Shown: one piece after another, positions 6,932 to 13,152 of the stretch
Layout: the number at the start of each line of letters is the position of its first letter
How positions within the stretch are numbered: the first letter of the stretch is position 1
Origin: a virus
IMG/VR virus record: IMGVR_UViG_3300047359_001380
Coordinates: 1-23,480 of that record
Direction: 5' to 3' (one strand)
DNA: 23,480 nucleotides
The notes under the pieces: generated by a model
The model's database searches: none
Seen by the model: the letters and a program-made list of their open reading frames with translations, nothing else
Told to the model about the DNA's origin: nothing
Position numbers and translations under genes: made by a program

Positions 6932-7395
6932 TGGTTGAAATATCTTTGGCGATAGCGGCAGCTTCCAAAGCCGTTAATGTAATATCCAAAGGGTTAAAAG
7001 CTGGTAGAGAAGCTCAAGACTTAGCAAGTCAGTTCTCTACCTTTTTTGATGCTAAAGATAAAATAGATACAGCTAAAACAGAATCTGAAAATCCTACTAT
7101 TGGCAGTAAAATGTTTTCCAAACAATCTGTCGAGTCGTATGCACTAGAAGTAGCATTAGCTGAGCATAAAACAAAAGACATGGAAAAACAATTACGAGAA
7201 TTGTTTGTGTATTCAGGTCAAGGTGATGTGTATAAATCTATGATGAGGACAAGACAAAAAGAAAGACAAAGACGTTTACAGGCTGCAAGAGCTTTAGCTG
7301 AACGCAAAAAGTTTTTAGCTGACGTAATACTAATAGGAATTTTAGTAAGTATTGGGCTTAGTATTGTCGGCGGATTAATCTACGTAGTAATATAA
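6931..7395 (+). CDS. Unknown protein with coiled-coil and C-terminal membrane anchor
   Basis: The 154-residue product begins with an Ala-rich helix (SLAIAAASKAVNVISKGLKAG), has a long charged helical middle including RTRQKERQRRLQAARALAERKK (about 105-126, partly quoted here as key residues), and ends in a hydrophobic segment at about 129-153 (VILIGILVSIGLSIVGG). This suggests a tail-anchored, coiled-coil protein. The start is ATG at 6931, overlapping the pqqA stop, with ACGAGG inside pqqA as ribosome-binding site. I recall similar small proteins in marine T4-like phages but no function. It is the last gene before a strong terminator, so it shares the transcript of the redox cassette. Confidence 0.75.
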   Translation: MVEISLAIAAASKAVNVISKGLKAGREAQDLASQFSTFFDAKDKIDTAKTESENPTIGSKMFSKQSVESYALEVALAEHKTKDMEKQLRELFVYSGQGDVYKSMMRTRQKERQRRLQAARALAERKKFLADVILIGILVSIGLSIVGGLIYVVI

Positions 7396-7417
7396 TTGGG
7401 GGACGAATCCCCCAATT
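7394..7417. terminator. Bidirectional intrinsic terminator between converging genes
   Basis: AATTGGGGG (7394-7402) pairs perfectly with CCCCCAATT (7409-7417) around a six-base loop. ATTTTATT follows on the plus strand and an A/T-rich tract (ATTATATTA) on the minus strand. It ends the plus-strand transcript (copper cytochromes, pqqA, 6931 gene) and the minus-strand phoH transcript, which converge here. Confidence 0.85.
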
Positions 7418-7420
7418 ATT

Positions 7421-8152
7421 TTATTCATCTCCGTAAACTTGTAACACCTCCTTAACAGCGTTATGGCGCTCAATGTCTCCTTGAGCGAAGTGGACTATGT
7501 CCAAATGTGTTGAATTACTTTTAGCTAGTAAGTTAGTAAAATCAATTAATCCATTATCTGCTTTCCGATCAGCTTGTGCTAAATCTCCAGTAACAGCCAT
7601 TTGACTTTCTTCACCTAGTCTAGTAAGCAACATTTTCATTTGATTAGGGGTTGCGTTTTGCATTTCATCTGCTAGAATAAAGCTTCTTTTGAAAGTACGC
7701 CCACGCATATATGCAAGCGGTGCAATTTCAATAATTCCTTCTTCTATCATACCTTCAATTTCCTTTGCTTGGAAATATTCACGCAATACATCGAAAATAG
7801 GTCTAGTCCAAGGCGCCATCTTTTGTTCTAGCGTACCTGGTAAGAATCCTAAATCTTCGTCTACAGACACAGCTGGTCTAGTAACAATGATTTTATCAAT
7901 TTTCCCTTCGAGAAATTGTTTAACTGCGACCTGAACTGCTAGTAGTGTTTTACCTGTACCAGCTGGTCCGATTCCGAAGACTATATCCTTGGTGTCATCT
8001 AACAGTTTTAGAACATAAGTTTCTTGATTTCTATTTCGGGGGAGTATTGTAACGTGTTTTTGTTTTTGTTTTGTGTATGATGTGTTTAGTTGTACAACAT
8101 TTGAAAAGTTGTTATTTTGATTTCTCTTACGAGAAGCTCGTTTAGCACCCAT
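7421..8152 (-). CDS. phoH: PhoH family ATPase
   Basis: The only minus-strand gene. The 243-residue protein has Walker A GPAGTGKT (62-69), Walker B FILADE (158-163), VTRPAVSVDEDLGFLPG (90-106), and later RLGEESQMAVTGDLAQ and IVHFAQGDIERH, all PhoH hallmarks. The first 40 residues are basic and low-complexity, beyond the ATPase core. PhoH proteins are NTPases linked to RNA metabolism; phoH is very common in marine phages and its phosphate-stress role in them is unproven. AAAGGAGG lies 8 bases before the ATG (minus strand), a very strong ribosome-binding site. Upstream, at 8230-8223 on the minus strand, GCTAAATA resembles a late promoter core. Confidence 0.95.
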   Translation of the reverse strand: MGAKRASRKRNQNNNFSNVVQLNTSYTKQKQKHVTILPRNRNQETYVLKLLDDTKDIVFGIGPAGTGKTLLAVQVAVKQFLEGKIDKIIVTRPAVSVDEDLGFLPGTLEQKMAPWTRPIFDVLREYFQAKEIEGMIEEGIIEIAPLAYMRGRTFKRSFILADEMQNATPNQMKMLLTRLGEESQMAVTGDLAQADRKADNGLIDFTNLLAKSNSTHLDIVHFAQGDIERHNAVKEVLQVYGDE

Positions 8153-8222
8153 AAAGTGTCCTCCTTTGGGATATTAAAGAAGTAAGTCTAATAAACCGTA
8201 AGGCTTATCGTCCCTACATTAA

Positions 8223-8230
8223 TATTTAGC
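8223..8230 (-). promoter_or_regulatory. Possible late-type promoter for phoH (GCTAAATA, minus strand)
   Basis: Read on the minus strand, 8230 to 8223 is GCTAAATA, a variant of the T4 late core TATAAATA, about 70 bases before the phoH start. The 156-base divergent gap 8153-8308 holds this and the plus-strand GATAAATA at 8275; I see no tRNA, riboswitch or peptide gene in it. Confidence 0.35.
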
Positions 8231-8274
8231 TTTCTTCCATCCGCCGAAAAAAGACAAGTTAACTCTAAAAAGTC

Positions 8275-8282
8275 GATAAATA
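8275..8282 (+). promoter_or_regulatory. T4-type late promoter core (GATAAATA)
   Basis: GATAAATA at 8275-8282, in context CGATAAATAACTATAG, differs from the T4 consensus TATAAATA at one base and recurs upstream of other plus-strand genes (16070, 22024, 22242). It sits 26 bases before the ATG at 8309 and probably drives the 8309-11151 run including the lysis genes. Confidence 0.7.
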
Positions 8283-8308
8283 ACTATAGCAAATAATTGG
8301 AAATTCAT

Positions 8309-8830
8309 ATGCAAGACGTTTTAGATATTATAAAAAACATTGAGTCTATATACGATTCAAATACTTCTTTTCAAGTTCTTAAAGACTTTGAAAGAGTATT
8401 AGATGAATTAGATATCTATGTGTATAAAAATTGGAAAGAAGGCGAACTGTGCGAAGGACCTAAAATAGATAGGCACTGGGTTACATGTTGTTTTATGTGG
8501 CCACAAGACGAAATGCCAGATCCTCAAGGTGGAAAGCGTTTATTAGATTATGATTGCAAGGTATCTTATTCAAAGTCACATTTAATTGTACCAAGAAAAA
8601 TTGAAGAACCTGACGATATTCGCCCGGGAACAAAGAAAGGTAAACTTGATCGAAATCCTATCTGGATTGTAACGATTAAAATGCCTAAAAAATTAATTGC
8701 AGATATCTATACAGGATATAGAGACGAATCGATTATGGATCCGTTAAACATTCCCGCAAGCCCGCCACCAGTGGCTCAGCCAGCAGAGGAAGTAGCAGCA
8801 GAAACTATGGATGAAGTTGAGAGTACATAA
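8309..8830 (+). CDS. Conserved phage protein of unknown function, 173 aa
   Basis: The start ATG at 8309 is preferred over an in-frame TTG at 8297 because it follows GGAAA and gives a usual N-terminus (MQDVLDIIKN). The protein is soluble: a helical N-terminal part, a middle with WVTCCFMWPQDEMPDPQGG and LDYDCKVSYSKSHL, a basic stretch (RPGTKKGKLDRNPIW), and a flexible tail rich in Pro, Ala and Glu (from about 145). The core up to IVTIKMPKKLI resembles beta-strand-rich virion proteins of T4-like phages, but I cannot place it in a family. It follows a late promoter and overlaps the next start (TAATG), so a virion or assembly role is likely by context only. Confidence 0.7.
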   Translation: MQDVLDIIKNIESIYDSNTSFQVLKDFERVLDELDIYVYKNWKEGELCEGPKIDRHWVTCCFMWPQDEMPDPQGGKRLLDYDCKVSYSKSHLIVPRKIEEPDDIRPGTKKGKLDRNPIWIVTIKMPKKLIADIYTGYRDESIMDPLNIPASPPPVAQPAEEVAAETMDEVEST

Positions 8831-9558
8831 TGACACTACAACAAAATGATTTACAAGATTTAGTAAGTGAAGTAATAGAGATCGACTCTGATAAGTCAAA
8901 AATGGGAGACGATGCTGATATTATTACAGTTACCTTTAGTACTGTTACTAAAGAATCAGCAGATGACTTAGCAGGGTTTTTTGAAAGAGGTTATTCTTTT
9001 GTTTTAGATGCAGATAAAACTACCGGCGAACAAGTAGACGGTACATATAAAGTATTTGTTGAAATAGAAAGAGATAATCAGGCTGGCGAAAATATAATGG
9101 AACTAGCAAATGGTGTTGAAAATCTATCTGGTGTAAAAGATTTAAGATTTAGATATCACAAAGAATTTCGCAGTCAAGGGTTAACACAGGAAGCACTAGA
9201 AGAAGTTATGCCTTTAGATCCAGACTTATACGGCGTTGACCAAAAAGGTATGAATGAAGACATTCTTAACAATTATAAAGATTTTTTCAACAAAAGTTTT
9301 GTAGAATCTATTGCAATGACAGGTAATAAAATTACAATTAAGAAAAAATACGCAGATCCTATACAATTTAAATTTGTAGATTTTGGTCCTACTGTACAAA
9401 CAATAAAAAATATTAAAGAATCTTTTAATGCAGATGATTTTGCTGAAATTATCTTTTTAAGCAAATATATAGGTGATTACAATATTACCAAATATGGAAA
9501 TAAACTAACTTTTGATAATAGTGGTAGTACATTAGTATTAGAACGTGTAGTTGTGTAA
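8830..9558 (+). CDS. Unknown acidic late protein, 242 aa
   Basis: The frame starts with ATG overlapping the preceding stop (TAATG). The product is acidic and soluble, without signal peptide or membrane segment. The first half alternates beta strands and helices (DIITVTFSTVTKESADDLAGF, YKVFVEIERDNQAGENIMEL; FRYHKEFRSQG), and the second half has TIKKKYADPIQFKFVDFG and ends in short strands (KLTFDNSGSTLVLERVVV, abbreviated). No catalytic motif stands out. Two aromatic and Asp-rich stretches near LDPDLYGVDQKG may mark a loop. It is co-transcribed with the 8309 gene from a late promoter and precedes a small Cys-rich protein. A structural or assembly role is possible; I would not name it. Confidence 0.65.
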   Translation: MTLQQNDLQDLVSEVIEIDSDKSKMGDDADIITVTFSTVTKESADDLAGFFERGYSFVLDADKTTGEQVDGTYKVFVEIERDNQAGENIMELANGVENLSGVKDLRFRYHKEFRSQGLTQEALEEVMPLDPDLYGVDQKGMNEDILNNYKDFFNKSFVESIAMTGNKITIKKKYADPIQFKFVDFGPTVQTIKNIKESFNADDFAEIIFLSKYIGDYNITKYGNKLTFDNSGSTLVLERVVV

Positions 9559-9567
9559 GGAGGCATT

Positions 9568-9726
9568 ATGGCGGTACAACAATATACCGATGAAGAACTA
9601 AAGAGATGTAGAAATTGTGGCCAACCGTGTCACGAAGGATACGAAATAACTTACTTTCTACGAGATACAGAAGGTAATATAACTGATGTTGTTGCTACGT
9701 GCGATGACTGTGACTGCAATGAGTAA
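9568..9726 (+). CDS. Small Cys-rich (zinc-ribbon-like) protein, 52 aa
   Basis: A 52-residue frame with a perfect ribosome-binding site (AAGGAGG at 9557-9563, 4 bases before ATG). It has CRNCGQPCH (C14, C17, C21, H22) and CDDCDC near the end (C45, C48, C50), separated by a beta-like stretch (YEITYFLRDTEGN). Two Cys-x2-Cys knuckles about 28 residues apart suggest one treble-clef or ribbon zinc site. It lies between an unknown late gene and the endolysin. Function unknown; a metal-stabilised DNA- or protein-binding adaptor is a reasonable guess. Confidence 0.7.
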   Translation: MAVQQYTDEELKRCRNCGQPCHEGYEITYFLRDTEGNITDVVATCDDCDCNE

Positions 9727-9740
9727 AGAAAGGACACAGT

Positions 9741-10253
9741 GTGGCTAAAGAAAATTACGATAAATGTTTAGAAACTATACTACATCATGAAGGTGGATAT
9801 GTAAACCATCCTAAAGATCCGGGTGGAGAAACTAACTTGGGTGTTACAAAAAGAGTTTACGACGAATGGGGCGGAAATAAAAATATGAAAGACTTATTAG
9901 TCGAAGACGTTGCTCCTATCTATAGAAAAAACTATTGGGATAGAATGAAATGCGACGATCTACCTAAAGGCTTAGACTTATGTGTGTTTGATTTTGGCGT
10001 TAATGCTGGAACAGGCCGGTCAGCCAAGTACCTACAGAAAATGATTGGTACTACAGTAGACGGTGGTATTGGACCAAATACGTTAAAAGCAGTATGGAAT
10101 TACGTTGACGAAGTAGGTGCTGAAGGTGCTGTTAAAAACTTTCAAGAAGCACGTCAAGGATACTACGAAAGATTAAAAACTTTTGAAACCTTTGGTAGAG
10201 GTTGGACACGTAGAGTAACGGAGACAACCGAATTAGCTATCAAAATGGTCTAA
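9741..10253 (+). CDS. Endolysin, glycoside hydrolase family 108 (N-acetylmuramidase)
   Basis: The 170-residue protein matches GH108 lysozymes: HHEGGYVNHPKDPGGETN (15-32) contains the catalytic Glu (E17) and the GG-x-T-N-x-GVT turn. LCVFDFGVNAG (81-91) is the next conserved strand/helix. The C-terminal part with VDGGIGPNTLKAV resembles the attached PG-binding type 3 domain. It cleaves the MurNAc-GlcNAc bond of peptidoglycan. There is no signal sequence, so it needs a holin to reach the periplasm; candidates are the membrane genes at 11472 and 11891. The start is GTG at 9741 with AAAGGA at 9729-9734. T4 itself uses a different lysozyme family (gpe). Confidence 0.92.
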   Translation: MAKENYDKCLETILHHEGGYVNHPKDPGGETNLGVTKRVYDEWGGNKNMKDLLVEDVAPIYRKNYWDRMKCDDLPKGLDLCVFDFGVNAGTGRSAKYLQKMIGTTVDGGIGPNTLKAVWNYVDEVGAEGAVKNFQEARQGYYERLKTFETFGRGWTRRVTETTELAIKMV

Positions 10254-10271
10254 CTTTGGATAACTAACTTT

Positions 10272-10736
10272 ATGTTCGGATCAATTAAAATAGTGCTCAT
10301 CCTGATGCTGCTCGCAGGAGCAGGGGGAGCCTACACATATGTAACTAACTTACAAAAAACTTCAGAAATTCATCGATTGAATGCCTTAAAGTTCGAACAA
10401 GCTGCACAACAAAATGAAGAAGCATTACGAGTACAAAAAGAAAACTATATAGCTCTACAAAAAAACTTAGAAGAAGTTAATGCAGAGTTTCAAGCTACAA
10501 GAGCTCAAAATAATGTACTATCAACTAAGCTAGCAGAACATGATATAAATGTATTAGCTGCAGAAAGACCTAAGAGTATTAAAAGGTTAATTAACAGAGG
10601 AACTGTTAATGCTAATAGATGTTTTGAAATATTAAGCGGTGCAGAATTAAACGATAAAGAAAAGGAGGCAAAAAGTGCTACATCGTTCAACAAAGAATGT
10701 CCTTGGTTGTGGCCTGGCCCTACTACTGCTGAGTAG
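10272..10736 (+). CDS. Probable inner-membrane spanin (Rz-like)
   Basis: A 154-residue protein with an N-terminal membrane anchor (IKIVLILMLLAGAGGAYTYV, residues 5-24) and a long alpha-helical, Gln/Glu-rich coiled coil from about 27 to 95, then a Cys-containing tail (NRCFEIL, KECPW). This is the i-spanin layout: type II membrane protein with periplasmic coiled coil that links to an outer-membrane lipoprotein to fuse membranes at lysis. It follows the endolysin by 18 bases, and its last 62 bases overlap a lipoprotein gene in another frame, the usual Rz/Rz1 arrangement. C117 and C143 could form disulfides. No strong ribosome-binding site precedes ATG 10272; coupling to the endolysin is possible. 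Confidence 0.72.
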   Translation: MFGSIKIVLILMLLAGAGGAYTYVTNLQKTSEIHRLNALKFEQAAQQNEEALRVQKENYIALQKNLEEVNAEFQATRAQNNVLSTKLAEHDINVLAAERPKSIKRLINRGTVNANRCFEILSGAELNDKEKEAKSATSFNKECPWLWPGPTTAE

Positions 10737-11151
10737 TTGTGCTAGTTTACCGCCGAGCATAACAGTAAGTACAAAGCCTATTGAAAAACCTACCTTGATT
10801 GTACCACCAATTGACCAAGTTACTATGAAAGAAGTAAAGTGGATTATTGTAACAGAAGAAAATCTTGAAGAAGTTATTGCAGAATTAAAAACTTCAGGAC
10901 AGCCACTTGCTATCTTTGGATTATCCGGACAAGGATATGAAAATTTAAGTACAAACTTTAGTGCAATTAGAGCAATGGTGCAACAGCAACAGACTATTAT
11001 TGCTGCATATAGACAATATTATGAAGCATCAAGTGATGCATTAGATAGTGCTAATCAACAAATTGAATCTACACAAGATGAAATTGATTCGCAACAAGAT
11101 GCTAATAGTAAAAAAGAATCTGTGTTAGATAAATTAAATCCCTTCAAATAA
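10675..11151 (+). CDS. Probable outer-membrane lipoprotein spanin (Rz1-like, enlarged)
   Basis: The 158-residue product has a lipoprotein signal (KNVLGCGLALLLLSSC) with lipobox LSSC, acylated at C22; the +2 residue is Ala, compatible with outer-membrane sorting. A Pro-rich stretch follows (SLPPSITVSTKPIEKPT), as in Rz1 proteins, then a helical Gln-rich region (110-150). The start is GTG at 10675, chosen for AAGGAGG at 10662-10668. It overlaps the 3' end of the i-spanin gene by 62 bases in another frame. At over 130 mature residues it is much longer than lambda Rz1 (about 40), so it may carry an extra function or belong to another lipoprotein family; o-spanin is inferred from context and architecture. 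Confidence 0.65.
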   Translation: MLHRSTKNVLGCGLALLLLSSCASLPPSITVSTKPIEKPTLIVPPIDQVTMKEVKWIIVTEENLEEVIAELKTSGQPLAIFGLSGQGYENLSTNFSAIRAMVQQQQTIIAAYRQYYEASSDALDSANQQIESTQDEIDSQQDANSKKESVLDKLNPFK

Positions 11152-11165
11152 TTACTCCAAATAGT

Positions 11166-11173
11166 TATAAATA
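11166..11173 (+). promoter_or_regulatory. Perfect T4 late promoter core (TATAAATA)
   Basis: TATAAATA at 11166-11173 in the gap between two genes is identical to the T4 late consensus recognised by a gp55-type sigma. A leader with AGGAG (11187-11191) precedes ATG 11198. It should drive the three small membrane-protein genes 11198-12259. Confidence 0.82.
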
Positions 11174-11197
11174 CATATAACTAAACAGGAGTACTAA

Positions 11198-11482
11198 ATG
11201 TGGTTATGGCTGGTATCGAGTATCGCAGGCAGTCTGCTTGGAGCAGCTACTACCAGGTGGTTCAAAGATACAAAAGCAGGCATTTGGTGCTATAAAAAAT
11301 ACGAAGCAATAGCGAATTGGGCAACTGATCGCTATGGCATAGATATTCTCAATAAAGAGGATATTGCATGGAGATCAAAATATCCAAATGTAGCGAAGAG
11401 GACTGATGAGCTCGAAGAAAGAATTAACTATCTTGAGTTAGAGATCAGAAGGTTACAGAAAGGTAAGGGTAATGGAAAATGA
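11198..11482 (+). CDS. Small membrane-anchored protein, 94 aa
   Basis: It begins with a hydrophobic N-terminus (WLWLVSSIAGSLLGAATTRWF, quoted only to mark residues 2-20) that can act as anchor. A basic aromatic middle (WCYKKYEAIANW, DIAWRSKYPNV) and an amphipathic coiled-coil end (ELEERINYLELEIRRLQ) follow. First gene after a perfect late promoter, with AGGAG at the right distance. Its 3' end overlaps the next gene by 11 bases. No family recognised. Together with the next two genes it forms a membrane trio beside the lysis genes, so a lysis or lysis-timing role is possible but unproven. Confidence 0.7.
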   Translation: MWLWLVSSIAGSLLGAATTRWFKDTKAGIWCYKKYEAIANWATDRYGIDILNKEDIAWRSKYPNVAKRTDELEERINYLELEIRRLQKGKGNGK

Positions 11483-11891
11483 AATAATGGATGTAGCAAC
11501 ACTAGCAAATGATATAACTTTACTAATAATGCCATTTATAAGTGTACTTGTAATGGTAGTAATTACCTTGTGGTTCAGAGACTTCGCAAGTAAGATTGCT
11601 AAAGGTTTATCTTTCAGTATGAACAAGCAATTTCAAGAAGGTGATAAAGTTATACTTGATGGTGAACGTGCATTAATTGTAAAGATTGGAATTACCCAAA
11701 CAGTATTCGGTGTAACTAAAACTTCTGGTGAGTTTGACGGAGATTATGTATGGAGATATGTTCCTAATGAGCGTATTCCATTTTTAAAACTTGAAAAAGT
11801 TATATTTGATACAAAGCCTGTGCATAACGAGTCTAAGATAGAAGAAAATGCACAAGAAATTCACAAAATTAAAAACGGAGGAAAGAAATAA
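11472..11891 (+). CDS. Membrane protein with MscS-like beta domain, 139 aa
   Basis: One strong membrane segment (LLIMPFISVLVMVVITLWF, 17-35) is followed by an amphipathic helix (RDFASKIAKGLSFSMN) and then QFQEGDKVILDGERALIVKIG, ending in VWRYVPNERI (94-102). The order GD-K-V-x-x-x-G... IV-x-x-IG-x-x-x-T ... VPN-x-x-I is that of the cytoplasmic beta domain of MscS mechanosensitive channels, with the pore helix directly before it. The first two MscS membrane helices and the large C-terminal vestibule are missing, so this is a one-helix mini-MscS. The tail (111-139) is charged. It may oligomerise as a pore; a holin role is a testable guess. ATG 11472 follows AAGGTAAGG. Confidence 0.55.
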   Translation: MENEIMDVATLANDITLLIMPFISVLVMVVITLWFRDFASKIAKGLSFSMNKQFQEGDKVILDGERALIVKIGITQTVFGVTKTSGEFDGDYVWRYVPNERIPFLKLEKVIFDTKPVHNESKIEENAQEIHKIKNGGKK

Positions 11892-12259
11892 TGGCAGAGG
11901 GAAAGAACACAGTAAATGTTGATAGAGCAGAATATGATGCAATGCGTGATAAAATTGCAGCATTAGAAGCAGATGCTCCTGCACCGGCTGACTCAGATGG
12001 ATGGTGGAAAACTAGACCAGTTTCTAAAGAAGGTTGGTTATGGATTGCTCCTGAATATTTTAGTCGTTGGAGAATTTTTCCAAGAGCATTTATATCAATG
12101 TACATATACTTGCTTTGGAGAGTAGTAACTTGGTTCATGGCTTTACAAGCACCAGTAGCAGAACAAGCAGCACTTGTAAGTGTTGTTGTAGGTGCTGGCG
12201 CAGCGTGGTTTGGTTTATATGTAAACTCAAACGCAGGCGGTCCTAAAAAAGAATCGTGA
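11891..12259 (+). CDS. Holin-like membrane protein, 122 aa
   Basis: The frame starts with TAATG overlap to the preceding stop; GGAGGAAAG is the ribosome-binding site. It has a soluble acidic N-terminal part with a short helix (EYDAMRDKIAALEADAP), then two membrane segments: about 66-85 (AFISMYIYLLWRVVTWFMAL) and 92-111 (QAALVSVVVGAGAAWFGLYV). The second, with a G-A-G-A-A-W-F-G pattern, resembles the last helix of the 3-TM holin group found in marine phages and gene-transfer agents; the first may cross twice with WLWIAP upstream. Its place next to endolysin and spanins supports a holin. No experimental marker motif is known for such holins, so the call is tentative. Confidence 0.6.
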   Translation: MAEGKNTVNVDRAEYDAMRDKIAALEADAPAPADSDGWWKTRPVSKEGWLWIAPEYFSRWRIFPRAFISMYIYLLWRVVTWFMALQAPVAEQAALVSVVVGAGAAWFGLYVNSNAGGPKKES

Positions 12260-12273
12260 CTAGCTAACGCAAA

Positions 12274-12297
12274 TACTACTACAAATAAGTAGTAGTA
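12274..12297 (+). promoter_or_regulatory. Perfect hairpin abutting the dnaJ-like start, overlapping a late-promoter-like core
   Basis: TACTACTAC (12274-12282) pairs with GTAGTAGTA (12289-12297) across a six-base loop AAATAA; the last paired base is the A of the ATG. No Shine-Dalgarno sequence precedes that ATG. The loop and left arm also spell TACAAATA (12280-12287), one base from TATAAATA, which would start transcription near the ATG. It is not a terminator since no T-tract follows. Confidence 0.5.
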
Positions 12298-13151
12298 TGA
12301 GCGACTTTTATAATATACTTGGCGTAAGCAAACAAGCATCTGACGCAGAGCTTAAAAAAGCATACAAAAAAGCTAGCATGCAACATCACCCTGATCGGGG
12401 TGGTAACGAAGATACGTTCAAAAAAATTAACGAAGCATATAGTACATTAAAAGATCCATCAAAGCGTCAAATGTACGATCAATACGGAACTGCTGATCCT
12501 CAGCAAGCTGGTCCACAGGGTTTTAATTTTAATTCAAACGACTTTGCAGGTGGCAACCCATTTGCTGGTACACCGTTTGCTGATATGTTTTCAGGCAATA
12601 GTCCATTCGGACAAAGGCAGCAACCTAGAAATCAAGATATGCGTATCGCAGCACAAATAGATTTGCGAGATGTAGTATTAGGCAAAAGCTTAGTCGCTCA
12701 AATACAACTAGGTTCTGGCAGAATTGAAACTATAAACATAGATGTTCCTCCTGGTGCAAGAGATGGTGATACTATCCAATATGAAGGATTAGGTGATGAT
12801 AGGCACAGAGAACTAAGAAGAGGAAATTTACATGTTGTTGTACAAGTAAAGCCTGTATCTGGTTGGGAACGAAGAAATAATGATTTAATTACAAGAAAAA
12901 CCATAAATTTGTTTGACTTATTGCTAGGATGTGTTATAATAGTAAACACATTAGACAATAGAAACGTTAAATTAACTATACCAAAAGGCACAAACCCAGG
13001 ACAAAGATTCAGTATTCCAGAGTATGGTATACCCGATATTAATACAAGACGCAGGGGAAATATACACGTTATTATTGACGTTAAAACACCTGAAATTAAT
13101 GACGAAAGTCTGTTAAATAAAATACAACAATTAAGAGATGAGATAAAATAG
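12297..13151 (+). CDS. DnaJ-like co-chaperone (type II, DnaJB/CbpA-like)
   Basis: The 284-residue protein starts with a J domain (FYNILGVSKQASDAELKKAYK), HPD at 31-33 (HHPDRGG), and KRQMYDQYG at its end. A Gly/Phe-rich linker follows (about 65-115: NPFAGTPFADMFSG). The zinc-finger CXXCXGXG repeats of DnaJ are missing. The two C-terminal beta domains are present (LGSGRIETINIDVPPGARDGD, quoted by key residues I-x-V-P-P-G-x-x-x-G, and KLTIPKGTNPGQ). It should stimulate host DnaK ATPase and deliver substrates. Tandem with a ClpA unfoldase, 1 base apart, it suggests a phage-encoded protein quality-control or remodelling set. Upstream there is a hairpin, not a ribosome-binding site. Confidence 0.92.
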   Translation: MSDFYNILGVSKQASDAELKKAYKKASMQHHPDRGGNEDTFKKINEAYSTLKDPSKRQMYDQYGTADPQQAGPQGFNFNSNDFAGGNPFAGTPFADMFSGNSPFGQRQQPRNQDMRIAAQIDLRDVVLGKSLVAQIQLGSGRIETINIDVPPGARDGDTIQYEGLGDDRHRELRRGNLHVVVQVKPVSGWERRNNDLITRKTINLFDLLLGCVIIVNTLDNRNVKLTIPKGTNPGQRFSIPEYGIPDINTRRRGNIHVIIDVKTPEINDESLLNKIQQLRDEIK

Positions 13152-13152
13152 T

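Noticed and set aside
2446-7400. The idea that the window is host chromosome because of fdxA, pqqA, cytochromes and clpA
   Set aside because: These genes lie between and are coupled to clear T4-type phage genes (gp44, PhoH, endolysin, late promoters) with the same overlap style and AT-rich codon use, so they read as phage-borne genes. An assembly chimera cannot be fully excluded without reads.
8153-8308. A glutamine-type riboswitch or tRNA in the largest gene-free stretch
   Set aside because: I looked for the conserved cores of the glnA/downstream-peptide motif and for a cloverleaf on both strands and saw neither; only promoter-like elements are visible.
12274-12297. The hairpin as an intrinsic terminator for the membrane-protein unit
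   Set aside because: No T-tract follows; the sequence proceeds straight into the dnaJ coding region, and the stem is only moderately GC-rich.
11869-12339. Minus-strand reading of 156 codons opposite the holin-like gene
   Set aside because: It is a shadow of coding sequence on the other strand, has no ribosome-binding site or recognisable product, and runs across two gene borders. The same holds for the minus-strand readings at 12698-13198 and 13524-14051.
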